Positions 1 through 5,244 of a stretch of 5,245 nucleotides of DNA are shown here, piece by piece; the first letter of the stretch is position 1; each line of letters opens with the position of its first letter. The notes beneath the pieces were generated by a model. That model made no database searches. It saw only the letters and a list, made by a program, of their open reading frames with translations, and had not been told where the DNA came from. The position numbers were made by a program, and so were the translations under genes. This DNA is from Bacteroidota bacterium (GTDB taxonomy: Bacteria > Zhuqueibacterota > Zhuqueibacteria > Zhuqueibacterales > Geothermadaptataceae): positions 1-5,245 of the forward strand of contig DRLW01000559.1 in NCBI GenBank assembly GCA_011375275.1, read 5' to 3'.

Positions 1-1
1 A

Positions 2-154
2 ATTCTGGTCAAACAAGGCCAGAAGGTCAAACGCCACCAGGTCATTGCCAGCGTTGGCAACAGCGGTCGCTCGACCGGCCCGCATCTGCATTATGAAGTG
101 ATCCGCAAAAAACGCTTTCAAAATCCGTTGTGGTATGTTTTGAACCCGGATTGA
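2..154 (+). CDS. M23-family (LytM-type) peptidase, C-terminal fragment
   Basis: Partial gene: only the last 50 codons lie in the window and the frame is open to the left edge. The fragment carries the family's C-terminal signature GNSGRSTGPHLHYEV (residues 19-33 of the fragment). Its HxH pair (His28 and His30) corresponds to the catalytic and zinc-binding histidines of LytM-type zinc endopeptidases. The preceding stretch, with VKQGQKVKRHQVIASVG, is the usual glycine-rich beta core. The upstream zinc ligands (the HxxxD motif) and any signal peptide, LysM or coiled-coil region lie outside. The family cleaves peptide cross-links in murein, or activates amidases when catalytically dead; the HxH seen here argues for an active enzyme. 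It ends in WYVLNPD, a normal terminus for periplasmic members in Gram-negatives. Which subfamily (NlpD, MepM, EnvC-like) cannot be told from this part. Confidence 0.9.
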   Translation: MLVKQGQKVKRHQVIASVGNSGRSTGPHLHYEVIRKKRFQNPLWYVLNPD

Positions 155-176
155 ACCCCTCTACTCCCGCACTCCT

Positions 177-234
177 GCGGTGTGACGCAGTGAGCATTCG
201 CCCCCGCATTTTTCTCTTCCCGCGGTGTAACGCA
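177..234. repeat. Pair of 13-bp direct repeats, 45 bp apart
   Basis: GCGGTGTGACGCA (177-189) and GCGGTGTAACGCA (222-234) differ at one base. Both are preceded by a pyrimidine-rich CTC or CTTCC stretch. Each can form a short hairpin with a GCG/CGC stem; the first is better, CTGCG/CGCAG around a 6-nt loop (175-190). No T-run follows either, so they are not typical intrinsic terminators. They could be an operator pair, a decayed repeat or chance. Function unknown. Confidence 0.4.
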
Positions 235-293
235 CTCTTTCCTACTGCATGACACACCCCCACTGCAGAGGAGATGGCCACTCCTCCGGCGCA

Positions 294-452
294 TCAATTC
301 ACCAAACACCCTGCACCGTACTTTTGTGCGTCAGCTTTCCTTTGCATCTCCGGGCTGAAATCGAGATATTTGCGCTTTATCAGTCTTCCCGAGCCCCTGA
401 AAAAACGAGCGCTGTACTGCAGGAGCCATACCGCGGGAAGATAGGTATCCAT
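294..452 (-). CDS. Possible small hypothetical protein, 52 residues
   Basis: This is a short open frame in the gap, transcribed away from the dipeptidase gene and towards the M23 gene. I chose the ATG at 450-452 (MDTYLPAV) because AGGA lies 7 nt upstream of it. The ATG nine codons further out (477-479) has no visible ribosome binding site. The product would be small and basic, with a short aromatic and hydrophobic start (AVWLLQYSARFF) and a charged second half (GRLIKRKYLDFSPEMQRKADAQKYG) that could form helices. I do not recognise it. Codon use includes several codons rare in the neighbouring genes (AGG, AGA, ATA, GGA), which argues for a spurious or acquired frame. An overlapping plus-strand frame of similar length looks less protein-like. 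Conservation would decide. Confidence 0.25.
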   Translation of the reverse strand: MDTYLPAVWLLQYSARFFRGSGRLIKRKYLDFSPEMQRKADAQKYGAGCLVN

Positions 453-552
453 GTTGCTGTCCTGACTTTCCCTGCGCATGGCGTTTTTTATGAAGAAATC
501 GGGTGAAGTCGGATCGTTGATTGATAAATTCCCGGCTGTAGAAGGGAAGAGC

Positions 553-558
553 GGAGGG
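553..558 (+). promoter_or_regulatory. Ribosome binding site of the dipeptidase gene
   Basis: GGAGGG lies 4 nt upstream of the ATG at 563. It is a strong Shine-Dalgarno match and fixes the start at the residue that opens the N-terminal membrane helix. Confidence 0.7.
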
Positions 559-562
559 TATC

Positions 563-1729
563 ATGCGTTATGTTCTGTATGCACTGTTGGGGATACTGAT
601 CCTTGGGTTGGTTTTCTTTTTCGTGATTTTTCCCCGCCAGTTTGACGCCAATGCGAACGGCGTCATTGAACAGGATTTTCCCGAGCCTTCGGCAGAGGCG
701 CGGGCGTTGCACGCACAGCTCACCATCGTCGATCTGCACTGCGATCTGCTGCTGTGGAAGCGCAATCCCAACGAGCGCGCTGATCGCGGCCATGTGGATT
801 TCCCACGCATGCGGGCGGGAAATCATGCGGCACAGGCCTTCACCATCGTTTCCAAGGTACCGGCAAGTCTGATTACGGGCAAGCCCTCATGGCGGTGGGA
901 TATCATCACAATACTGGGTGTTTCCGAGCTCTGGCCACCGCGGACGTGGACAAGCCTGCGCGAACGCGCCCTGTATCAAGCCGGGAAAATGCATGATTTC
1001 GTTGCCCAGGCGGCTGATTCCGTGATCCTTCTGAAGGCCAGCGGTGATGTCGATGAGTTCATCGCTGCGCGCACTGCGGGCATTCCGCTGCTCGCAGGCT
1101 GGATTGGAGTGGAGGGCATGCAGGTGCTCGAAGGTGACCTCGGCAATGTCGATGTCCTGTTCGATGCCGGCATCCGGATGATGGCGCCGACGCATTTTCT
1201 CAATACCGAGCTCGGTGGCTCGGCACATGACGATCCTTCGGTTGGTTTGACGGAGTTCGGCAGGCAGGTCATCGCACGGATGGAAGAAAAGGGCATGCTG
1301 CTCGATCTGGCGCATGCCTCCCCCAGGCTGATCGATGATGCGCTCTCTGTCGTCACCCGGCCAGTCGTTGTCTCGCACACCGGCGTCAAAGGCACGTGCG
1401 ATAATGAGCGCAACGTGAGCGACGCACATCTGCAGCGCATCGCAGCGACCGGCGGAGTCATCGGCGTGGCTTTTTTCAAAACCGCCACATGCGGTACGGA
1501 TGTCGATGCGATCGTGCGTGCCATCGACCACACTGTGTCCGTCGCCGGTATCGATCACGTCGCCCTCGGTTCCGATTTTGATGGCGCTGTCTCGGTCCCC
1601 TTTGATGCCTCCGGTATGATCTATCTGACCGACGGGTTGCTGCGCGCTGGTTACAGCCACGATGATATCAAAAAAATCATGGGCGGGAATGCGCTACGCG
1701 TCCTGCGCGAGGTGTTGCCGCAACAATGA
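563..1729 (+). CDS. Membrane-anchored M19-family dipeptidase
   Basis: This 388-residue protein belongs to the renal (membrane) dipeptidase family, which are zinc TIM-barrel enzymes that hydrolyse dipeptides. The whole metal and substrate set is visible: His59 and Asp61 (DLHCD), bridging Glu184 (GVEGM), His211 (APTHFLNT), His251 (LLDLAHAS), His272 (VVSHTG) and Asp338 (GSDFDG). The C-terminal IKKIMGGNALRVLREV is also characteristic. Spacings Glu184-His211 (27) and His251-His272 (21) match those I recall for human DPEP1. Residues 4-23 form one hydrophobic helix without an evident signal-peptidase site, followed by PRQ, so the enzyme is probably anchored in the inner membrane with its catalytic domain in the periplasm. 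The start is supported by GGAGGG upstream. The stop overlaps the next gene by ATGA, indicating a shared transcript. A likely role is turnover of peptides, including cell-wall or D-amino-acid dipeptides; the substrate is not predictable from sequence. Confidence 0.93.
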   Translation: MRYVLYALLGILILGLVFFFVIFPRQFDANANGVIEQDFPEPSAEARALHAQLTIVDLHCDLLLWKRNPNERADRGHVDFPRMRAGNHAAQAFTIVSKVPASLITGKPSWRWDIITILGVSELWPPRTWTSLRERALYQAGKMHDFVAQAADSVILLKASGDVDEFIAARTAGIPLLAGWIGVEGMQVLEGDLGNVDVLFDAGIRMMAPTHFLNTELGGSAHDDPSVGLTEFGRQVIARMEEKGMLLDLAHASPRLIDDALSVVTRPVVVSHTGVKGTCDNERNVSDAHLQRIAATGGVIGVAFFKTATCGTDVDAIVRAIDHTVSVAGIDHVALGSDFDGAVSVPFDASGMIYLTDGLLRAGYSHDDIKKIMGGNALRVLREVLPQQ

Positions 1730-2067
1730 GCCGTATGCAGGGAAAGGTACAGCAGACGGAGTTCTATCGGAAAATCGTCGCAGTGGTGTGCAGCATACCA
1801 CCCGGCCGGGTGGCCAGCTATGGCCAGGTGGCGGCGCTGGCAGGGTTCCCCGGCTATGCCCGGCATGTGTCGCGCGTGCTGCGTGCTGTCCCGGATGGCG
1901 ATGAAGTGCCGTGGCACCGTGTGCTCAGCGCAGAAGGACGTGTCCGTATTCCCCACGCAGCCGGTGCGCAGGTGCAGCGCCAGTTGCTGTTGCAGGAGGG
2001 AGTTGCTGTCGATGGCAGGCGGGTCGATCTCAAACGTTTTGGCTGGGATCCTTTTGCCGGCAAATGA
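1726..2067 (+). CDS. atl: Alkyltransferase-like protein (ATL, YbaZ type)
   Basis: This 113-residue protein is homologous to the DNA-binding domain of O6-alkylguanine-DNA alkyltransferase, but the nucleophilic cysteine of PCHRV is replaced by tryptophan (PWHRV, residues 62-66, Trp63). That change defines ATL proteins, which bind O6-alkylguanine lesions without repairing them and channel them to nucleotide excision repair. Other family features are IPPGRVASYGQVAALAG (24-40), with the helix-turn-helix and base-flipping tyrosine (Tyr32), and ARHVSRVL (45-52), with the arginine-finger position (Arg46). The length fits stand-alone ATLs. The start at 1726 overlaps the dipeptidase stop (ATGA), and GAGGTG lies about 11 nt upstream; a second ATG at 1735 is a weaker alternative. 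The pairing with a dipeptidase has no obvious functional logic and may be only co-transcription. The 3' end overlaps the convergent cyclo-ligase gene by 38 bp. Confidence 0.93.
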   Translation: MSRMQGKVQQTEFYRKIVAVVCSIPPGRVASYGQVAALAGFPGYARHVSRVLRAVPDGDEVPWHRVLSAEGRVRIPHAAGAQVQRQLLLQEGVAVDGRRVDLKRFGWDPFAGK

Positions 2068-2620
2068 GCACACCCTGCTCGGTGATGATCATATCCACCG
2101 GAATATCATGCGCCGTGACTGGTACGGCATCGATGAGTTGTACCGAAAACGCCACCGCAATCTTTAGCGCGTGGGTTTGGGCCAGAAAACGGTCGTAAAA
2201 TCCCTTGCCATAGCCGAGCCGGTTGCCGTGGCGGTCAAACAACAACCCGGGCACGATGATCAGGTCTGCATCAGACACAGCAGCCGGCGGACATGTTTCC
2301 GGGTCTGGTTCGGGGATGCCAAATGGCCCCGGGATCAGCCCATCCAGATCATCGATGAAATAGTGCTCCAGGTGTGGGCCGTGTGCAGGCACGCGCTGCG
2401 TGATAACTCTTTTGCCTGCAGCAAAGGCCTTGTGGATGGCCGGCAGGATATCAACCTCGTCGCCAAAGGGGATAAAAACGTCAACTGTTCGCGCACGCAT
2501 GAATTCCTGCCGGGCGATCAGGCGTTCACAGATGGCGTGGCTGGCTCTGTGCCGAAACTCTGTCGCCAGTCCGGCTCTGAGCGTACGCGCATGCTGCCGG
2601 AGCTCGCCTTTATGCCTCAT
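2030..2620 (-). CDS. ygfA: 5-formyltetrahydrofolate cyclo-ligase
   Basis: This 196-residue protein is a member of the 5-FTHF cyclo-ligase (MTHFS) family. The family converts 5-formyltetrahydrofolate to 5,10-methenyltetrahydrofolate with ATP in the cytoplasm, returning a folate storage or inhibitory form to one-carbon metabolism. Visible motifs are the N-terminal basic KGELRQHARTLR (Lys4, Arg8), FGIPEP (100-105), VPGLLFD (123-129), the glycine-rich nucleotide site RLGYGKGFYDRFL (134-146) and the C-terminal PVDMIITEQGVL (174-185). Length is normal for the family. The ATG overlaps the stop of the upstream L7Ae-family gene as ATGA, and purine-rich AGGAAG lies about 10 nt upstream, so translation is probably coupled. 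It is the last gene of the minus-strand operon in this window. Its final 38 bp, including the stop, lie antisense to the end of the ATL gene; no separate terminator is visible. Confidence 0.95.
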   Translation of the reverse strand: MRHKGELRQHARTLRAGLATEFRHRASHAICERLIARQEFMRARTVDVFIPFGDEVDILPAIHKAFAAGKRVITQRVPAHGPHLEHYFIDDLDGLIPGPFGIPEPDPETCPPAAVSDADLIIVPGLLFDRHGNRLGYGKGFYDRFLAQTHALKIAVAFSVQLIDAVPVTAHDIPVDMIITEQGVLICRQKDPSQNV

Positions 2621-2943
2621 TCCTCTGCTTCTTCCTGTCTGCCCTGTTCCACATATTTCAAAATACCGCTGGCAAAGTTGCTGTCGAGGATAGCGATGAC
2701 GCCAAGAGAGTCCCGGCCAAATTCGCTGCCGAGTTCTGCGCAGGTGCCCAGGCGTATTACCGGCACCTCGGTTTCGATGCCTTTGAAAATTTTTTTCTCG
2801 CTGCCGCTGCTGTAGTCTTCAGCAAAGATAAGCAGGGCAACTTTACCCTGCTCGAGCATGGCATGAACGGAGGAATGCCCTGCAGCCATTTTGCCGGCCT
2901 TGCGTGACAGGTGGATGAGTTTAATGATCTTTTGTCGCCACAT
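2617..2943 (-). CDS. L7Ae/L30e-family RNA-binding protein (YlxQ-like)
   Basis: This 108-residue protein has the bacterial L7Ae-like pattern. It opens with KLIHLSRKAGKMAAGHSSVHAML (8-30), followed by QGKVALLIFAEDYSS (32-46) and VPVIRLGTCAELGSEFGRDSLGVIAILDSNFASGI (60-94). The family binds kink-turn type RNA; the bacterial members next to ylxR (YlxQ in Bacillus) have poorly defined roles, probably on rRNA or the ribosome. I chose the ATG at 2941-2943 because AGGA lies about 11 nt upstream and the family motif starts a few residues later; the frame is open further upstream, but that part only shadows ylxR. The start lies inside the end of ylxR (23-nt overlap in another frame), and the stop overlaps ygfA by ATGA. 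The C-terminal tail (GRQEEAEE) is acidic. In some other bacteria the two proteins occur as one fused polypeptide; here they are separate. Confidence 0.88.
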   Translation of the reverse strand: MWRQKIIKLIHLSRKAGKMAAGHSSVHAMLEQGKVALLIFAEDYSSGSEKKIFKGIETEVPVIRLGTCAELGSEFGRDSLGVIAILDSNFASGILKYVEQGRQEEAEE

Positions 2944-3214
2944 AATCGAGCATTTCCTGGATGATTTTTTGATAAACAACAGCCGGGAAGGCACGCCGGA
3001 AAGCGCGGTCCAGCCCTTTTCTCTTGTGCAATAAGGTGATGCAGTTTTCATTCGCGCACACGTAGGTGCCTCGGCCGCCGTACCGTGCACGCGGGTCAAA
3101 AGTCGGCTCGCCACCCTGCAACCGGGCGATGCGCAGCAGTTCGGGTTTCGGCCGCACCTGCCGGCAGACCACGCAGGTGCGCCGGGGGATATGTCGTGTC
3201 GCTGTAGAGGTCAT
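2921..3214 (-). CDS. ylxR: YlxR / RnpM-family RNA-binding protein (DUF448)
   Basis: This small basic protein of 97 residues carries the hallmark patterns of the YlxR family: RRTCVVCRQVRPKPELLRIAR (11-31) and RYGGRGTYVC (44-53), followed by CITLLHKRKGLDRAFRR (58-74). Cysteines at 14, 17, 53 and 58 are spaced like a possible metal knuckle, although not all family members keep all four. In Bacillus subtilis the homologue (RnpM) binds the RNase P RNA and modulates its activity; the role here is inferred by homology. The ATG at 3212-3214 sits 8 residues before the conserved block, as usual; the ribosome binding site is weak (GGA about 10 nt upstream). The gene follows rlmD after a 92-nt gap filled by a repeat cluster and overlaps the L7Ae gene. 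The common nusA-ylxR-infB context is absent within the window. Confidence 0.92.
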   Translation of the reverse strand: MTSTATRHIPRRTCVVCRQVRPKPELLRIARLQGGEPTFDPRARYGGRGTYVCANENCITLLHKRKGLDRAFRRAFPAVVYQKIIQEMLDYVATKDH

Positions 3215-3240
3215 GATGTGCTATCCGAAATGAGGATTGT

Positions 3241-3310
3241 GTAGAGACGCACGGCCGTGCGTCCCAACGAGAAGGGCCGTGCGTCTCCACAGGAGGCCGT
3301 GCATCTCTAC
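3241..3310. repeat. Palindromic repeat cluster between rlmD and ylxR
   Basis: A 16-bp unit, consensus GGCCGTGCGTCTCTAC, occurs three times in direct orientation at 3253-3268 (two mismatches), 3275-3290 (one) and 3295-3310 (one). Its exact reverse complement, GTAGAGACGCACGGCC, lies at 3241-3256. The left inverted copy can therefore pair with its immediate neighbour, with the middle copy, or with the far right copy (15 of 16 bases). The layout resembles REP/MITE-like intergenic palindromes dispersed in many bacterial genomes. It occupies most of the 92-nt gap, and its right end contains the rlmD stop codon (3307-3309). No U-tract follows on the minus strand, so it is not a classic intrinsic terminator, though the RNA hairpin could slow transcription or protect the 3' end of the rlmD segment of the message. 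Confidence 0.85.
3246..3263. repeat. 18-bp perfect palindrome within the repeat cluster
   Basis: GACGCACGGCCGTGCGTC is its own reverse complement with no spacer. One mismatch out (3245/3264) the pairing resumes at 3244/3265. As RNA it would give a strong GC-rich stem on either strand; as DNA it could serve as a dimeric protein site or a recombination or transposition end. Confidence 0.9.
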
Positions 3311-4746
3311 GGGTTTCCGCGGGTGTTGGCAAACAGGGTGACCAGCTCGATATGTGCCGTATGCGGGAACATATCCACTGGTTGCACTTTGACCAGTTCG
3401 AAACCGTTGTCAGAGAAAAGCCGGGCGTCTCGGGCAAAGGTCGCCGGGTTGCAGGAGACATAGACAAAACGCTGTGGCGCCAGATCGACGACCTGCGACA
3501 CGACCTGCGGGTGCAGACCGGCTCTGGGCGGGTCGAGAACGATGACATCAGGAGCAGGCACGCTGTTGCCGCTGGTGCGCAGTTCTGCGAGGGTGTCTTT
3601 CAGATCACCGCAGAGAAAAGTACAGTTGCCCGCATTGTTCAGCTCTGCATTGATGCGGGCGTCGTCGATCGCTTCGGGAATCAGCTCGATCCCGGCGACG
3701 TGTTTGGCCTCGCGGCTGAGATAGATGCCGATGGTGCCCGCGCCGCAGTACAGGTCATAAACCGTCTCGCTGCCGGTCAGTCCGGCAAATTCACGTACGT
3801 AACGATACAGCACCTCGGCGCCGCGCGTGTTGGTTTGGAAAAAAGATGCCGCCGAGATGCGATAGGTAAATTCATCGAGCTTGTCGTGGATGTAGCCCGG
3901 ACCGTATAAAACATGCGCCTCCTGCCCACTGGCAACCTGCGCCTTCTGCCGGTTGATCGTGTGCACAACCGTGCTCACACCGGAGACTGCCGTGACCAGT
4001 TGTTCCGCCAGCTCCGCCACCAGAGTACGTCCCTCCTCACCAGCATCGGCCGTGACCACGTTGACCAGACATTCGCCGGTATTTTTGCCCTCACGGATGA
4101 CGAGAAAACGCCAGAAGCCGCGATGGTCTTCGGTGGAGTAGGCCTGCATCCCGCTGGCGCTGCTGAACCTGAAAACGAAGCGGCGGATGGCATCCGACAG
4201 CTCGCTCTGCAGGTAACAGGCGTTCAGTTGCAGAATGCGGTCGTAACGTCCGGGCACGTGCAAGCCGAGGGCAAAATCCCGCTCAGCAGCCTGTTCGCCG
4301 CTGTCGATTTCAGCGCGGGACAGCCAGCGTTTCCTGCCAAAGGTGAACTCCATTTTATTGCGGTAGAAGAAAATTTCCGGCGAAGCGGCCGGTGGCAGAA
4401 CCTCGGGATTTTTAAAACCGCCGAGACGATGGAGCACGTCGATGACCTGCTGGTGCTTTTCGGAGAGCTGTTTTTCATACTGCAGGTGCTGCAGCGAACA
4501 GCCGCCGCAATCATCAAAATGCTGGCATCGCGGTGGAGTCTGGTACGGTGACGGCGTGATGACGTCCAGTACGCGTGCCTGGGCATGGGATTTCCTCTTG
4601 CGGGTTATCCGCGCGCGCACCCGTTGCCCGGGCAGAGCACCGCGCACAAAAACCACGAACTCCCCGACTTTGCCGACACCTTCGGCGCCGAAAGCCAGGG
4701 AGTCTATGGTGAGTTCGATTTCAGAACCCTTTTTGACTGAGGTCAT
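3307..4746 (-). CDS. rlmD: 23S rRNA (uracil-5-)-methyltransferase, RlmD/RumA type
   Basis: This 479-residue SAM-dependent m5U methyltransferase belongs to the TrmA/RlmD family. Domains in order: an N-terminal TRAM RNA-binding domain (about 1-63); an iron-sulfur cluster motif with Cys74, Cys80, Cys83 (CQHFDDCGGC) and a fourth cysteine, Cys177 (LNACYLQ); a central RNA-binding region; and a C-terminal Rossmann methyltransferase. The last shows FFQTN (302-306), the SAM loop DLYCGAGTIG (331-340), DPPRAGL (405-411), the nucleophile Cys432 in YVSCNPATFARD, and the general base Glu467 in PHTAHIE. All key residues are present. RlmD modifies U1939 in E. coli 23S rRNA; relatives modify U747 or both, so the exact target is uncertain. 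The ATG lies 6 nt after the stop of the M24 gene with only a weak ribosome binding site, suggesting translational coupling. The C-terminus (FANTRGNP) runs a few residues past the conserved core and ends at a TAG inside the repeat cluster. Confidence 0.94.
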   Translation of the reverse strand: MTSVKKGSEIELTIDSLAFGAEGVGKVGEFVVFVRGALPGQRVRARITRKRKSHAQARVLDVITPSPYQTPPRCQHFDDCGGCSLQHLQYEKQLSEKHQQVIDVLHRLGGFKNPEVLPPAASPEIFFYRNKMEFTFGRKRWLSRAEIDSGEQAAERDFALGLHVPGRYDRILQLNACYLQSELSDAIRRFVFRFSSASGMQAYSTEDHRGFWRFLVIREGKNTGECLVNVVTADAGEEGRTLVAELAEQLVTAVSGVSTVVHTINRQKAQVASGQEAHVLYGPGYIHDKLDEFTYRISAASFFQTNTRGAEVLYRYVREFAGLTGSETVYDLYCGAGTIGIYLSREAKHVAGIELIPEAIDDARINAELNNAGNCTFLCGDLKDTLAELRTSGNSVPAPDVIVLDPPRAGLHPQVVSQVVDLAPQRFVYVSCNPATFARDARLFSDNGFELVKVQPVDMFPHTAHIELVTLFANTRGNP

Positions 4747-4752
4747 AGTGTG

Positions 4753-5244
4753 TCAGATATCCATCAAAATGAGGTCGGTTTGCCGGGGCGTGAACACCTG
4801 CGGGCCATCTGCATCATAATAGACATCGATTTCGGTACGAATGCCGAAATCAGGCAGATAGATGCCCGGTTCGATGGAAAACAGCAGGCCGGGGATGATG
4901 TCGCGCAAGTCCTTGGATTCATAATCATCTATATTTGCGCCTTTGCCGTGGTCATCCTCGCCGATGCTGTGCCCGGTGCGGTGGAAAAAATATTCGCCAT
5001 AGCCTTTTTCCGTGATGTGCGCGCGAACGGCTGCATCGATTTCGAAAGCCTGCACGGTTTTCCCCTGGTCGTGCGCCTGTTGCAGCAGGGCAAGCCCGGC
5101 TTCGCGGGCGTCGCGGGCCACAGTCCAGATTTCAACGTACTGTTCCGGAGGATTTTGACCGGCAAAACCGCACCAGGTGATGTCGCCGTAAATGGCGCCG
5201 GGTTTGTCCTCTTTGGCCCAGAGATCGATCAGAATACAATCCCC
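4753..5244 (-). CDS. M24-family metallopeptidase (Xaa-Pro aminopeptidase-like), C-terminal part
   Basis: Partial gene: 163 codons to the stop, with the frame open to the right edge. The visible part is most of the pita-bread catalytic domain with all five dinuclear metal ligands: Asp7 (LIDLWA), Asp21 (YGDITW), His92 (FHRTGHSIG), Glu125 (FSIEPGIYL) and Glu138 (IRTEIDVYY), numbered from the fragment's first residue. This pattern fits prolidase or Xaa-Pro aminopeptidase-type members of peptidase family M24, cytoplasmic enzymes that remove or cleave at proline-containing ends of peptides. GHSIGEDDHGKGANIDDYES is an unusual acidic version of the region after the histidine. DITWCGFAG replaces the more common DITRTF after the second aspartate. 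The N-terminal domain that would separate subfamilies is outside the window. It is the most upstream visible gene of the minus-strand operon, so the operon promoter lies beyond the window. Six nucleotides separate its stop from the rlmD start. Confidence 0.9.
   Translation of the reverse strand, partial: GDCILIDLWAKEDKPGAIYGDITWCGFAGQNPPEQYVEIWTVARDAREAGLALLQQAHDQGKTVQAFEIDAAVRAHITEKGYGEYFFHRTGHSIGEDDHGKGANIDDYESKDLRDIIPGLLFSIEPGIYLPDFGIRTEIDVYYDADGPQVFTPRQTDLILMDI

Larger units (their letters stand above)
155..562. other. Non-coding or weakly coding gap between the M23 peptidase and dipeptidase genes
   Basis: These 408 bases contain no plus-strand reading frame that resembles a known protein. 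They hold a pair of short direct repeats (177-234), a small GAGGAG/CTCCTC hairpin (268-286, 7-nt loop, no following T-run), a possible small minus-strand ORF (294-452), and the ribosome binding site of the dipeptidase gene near the right end. The promoter for the dipeptidase and alkyltransferase-like pair should lie in the right part of this gap, but I could not assign one with good -35 and -10 matches. No intrinsic terminator with a U-tract is visible after the peptidase stop. Confidence 0.6.

Noticed and set aside
268..286. GAGGAG/CTCCTC hairpin as a terminator for the M23 gene
   Set aside because: The stem is only six base pairs and no T-run follows on either strand.
249..506. Plus-strand 85-codon frame in the gap before the dipeptidase gene
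   Set aside because: It has no clear ribosome binding site or recognisable protein pattern, and it overlaps a minus-strand frame that looks somewhat more protein-like.
517..544. Candidate sigma70 promoter TTGATT-16 nt-TAGAAG before the dipeptidase gene
   Set aside because: Each box matches only 4 of 6, and the implied transcription start would fall almost on the ribosome binding site, leaving no leader.
887..1660. Long minus-strand open frame (257 codons) antisense to the dipeptidase gene
   Set aside because: The plus strand encodes a complete M19 dipeptidase with all metal ligands. The antisense frame is rich in D, H and R, as expected for a shadow of a GC-rich gene.
2171..2815. Plus-strand 214-codon frame across the cyclo-ligase and L7Ae genes
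   Set aside because: It is antisense to two well-supported genes and has no family resemblance of its own.
3241..3310. Intrinsic terminator after rlmD
   Set aside because: The hairpin potential is strong but no U-rich tract follows it on the minus strand. The downstream genes have only weak promoter-like sequence of their own, so readthrough is more likely.
3241..3310. CRISPR array
   Set aside because: The units are 16 bp, start 20-22 bp apart with almost no spacer, include an inverted copy and have no cas genes nearby. This is a palindromic repeat cluster, not a CRISPR array.
3352..4551. Two long plus-strand frames (185 and 212 codons) antisense to rlmD
   Set aside because: Shadow frames; rlmD is intact with every catalytic and cluster residue.
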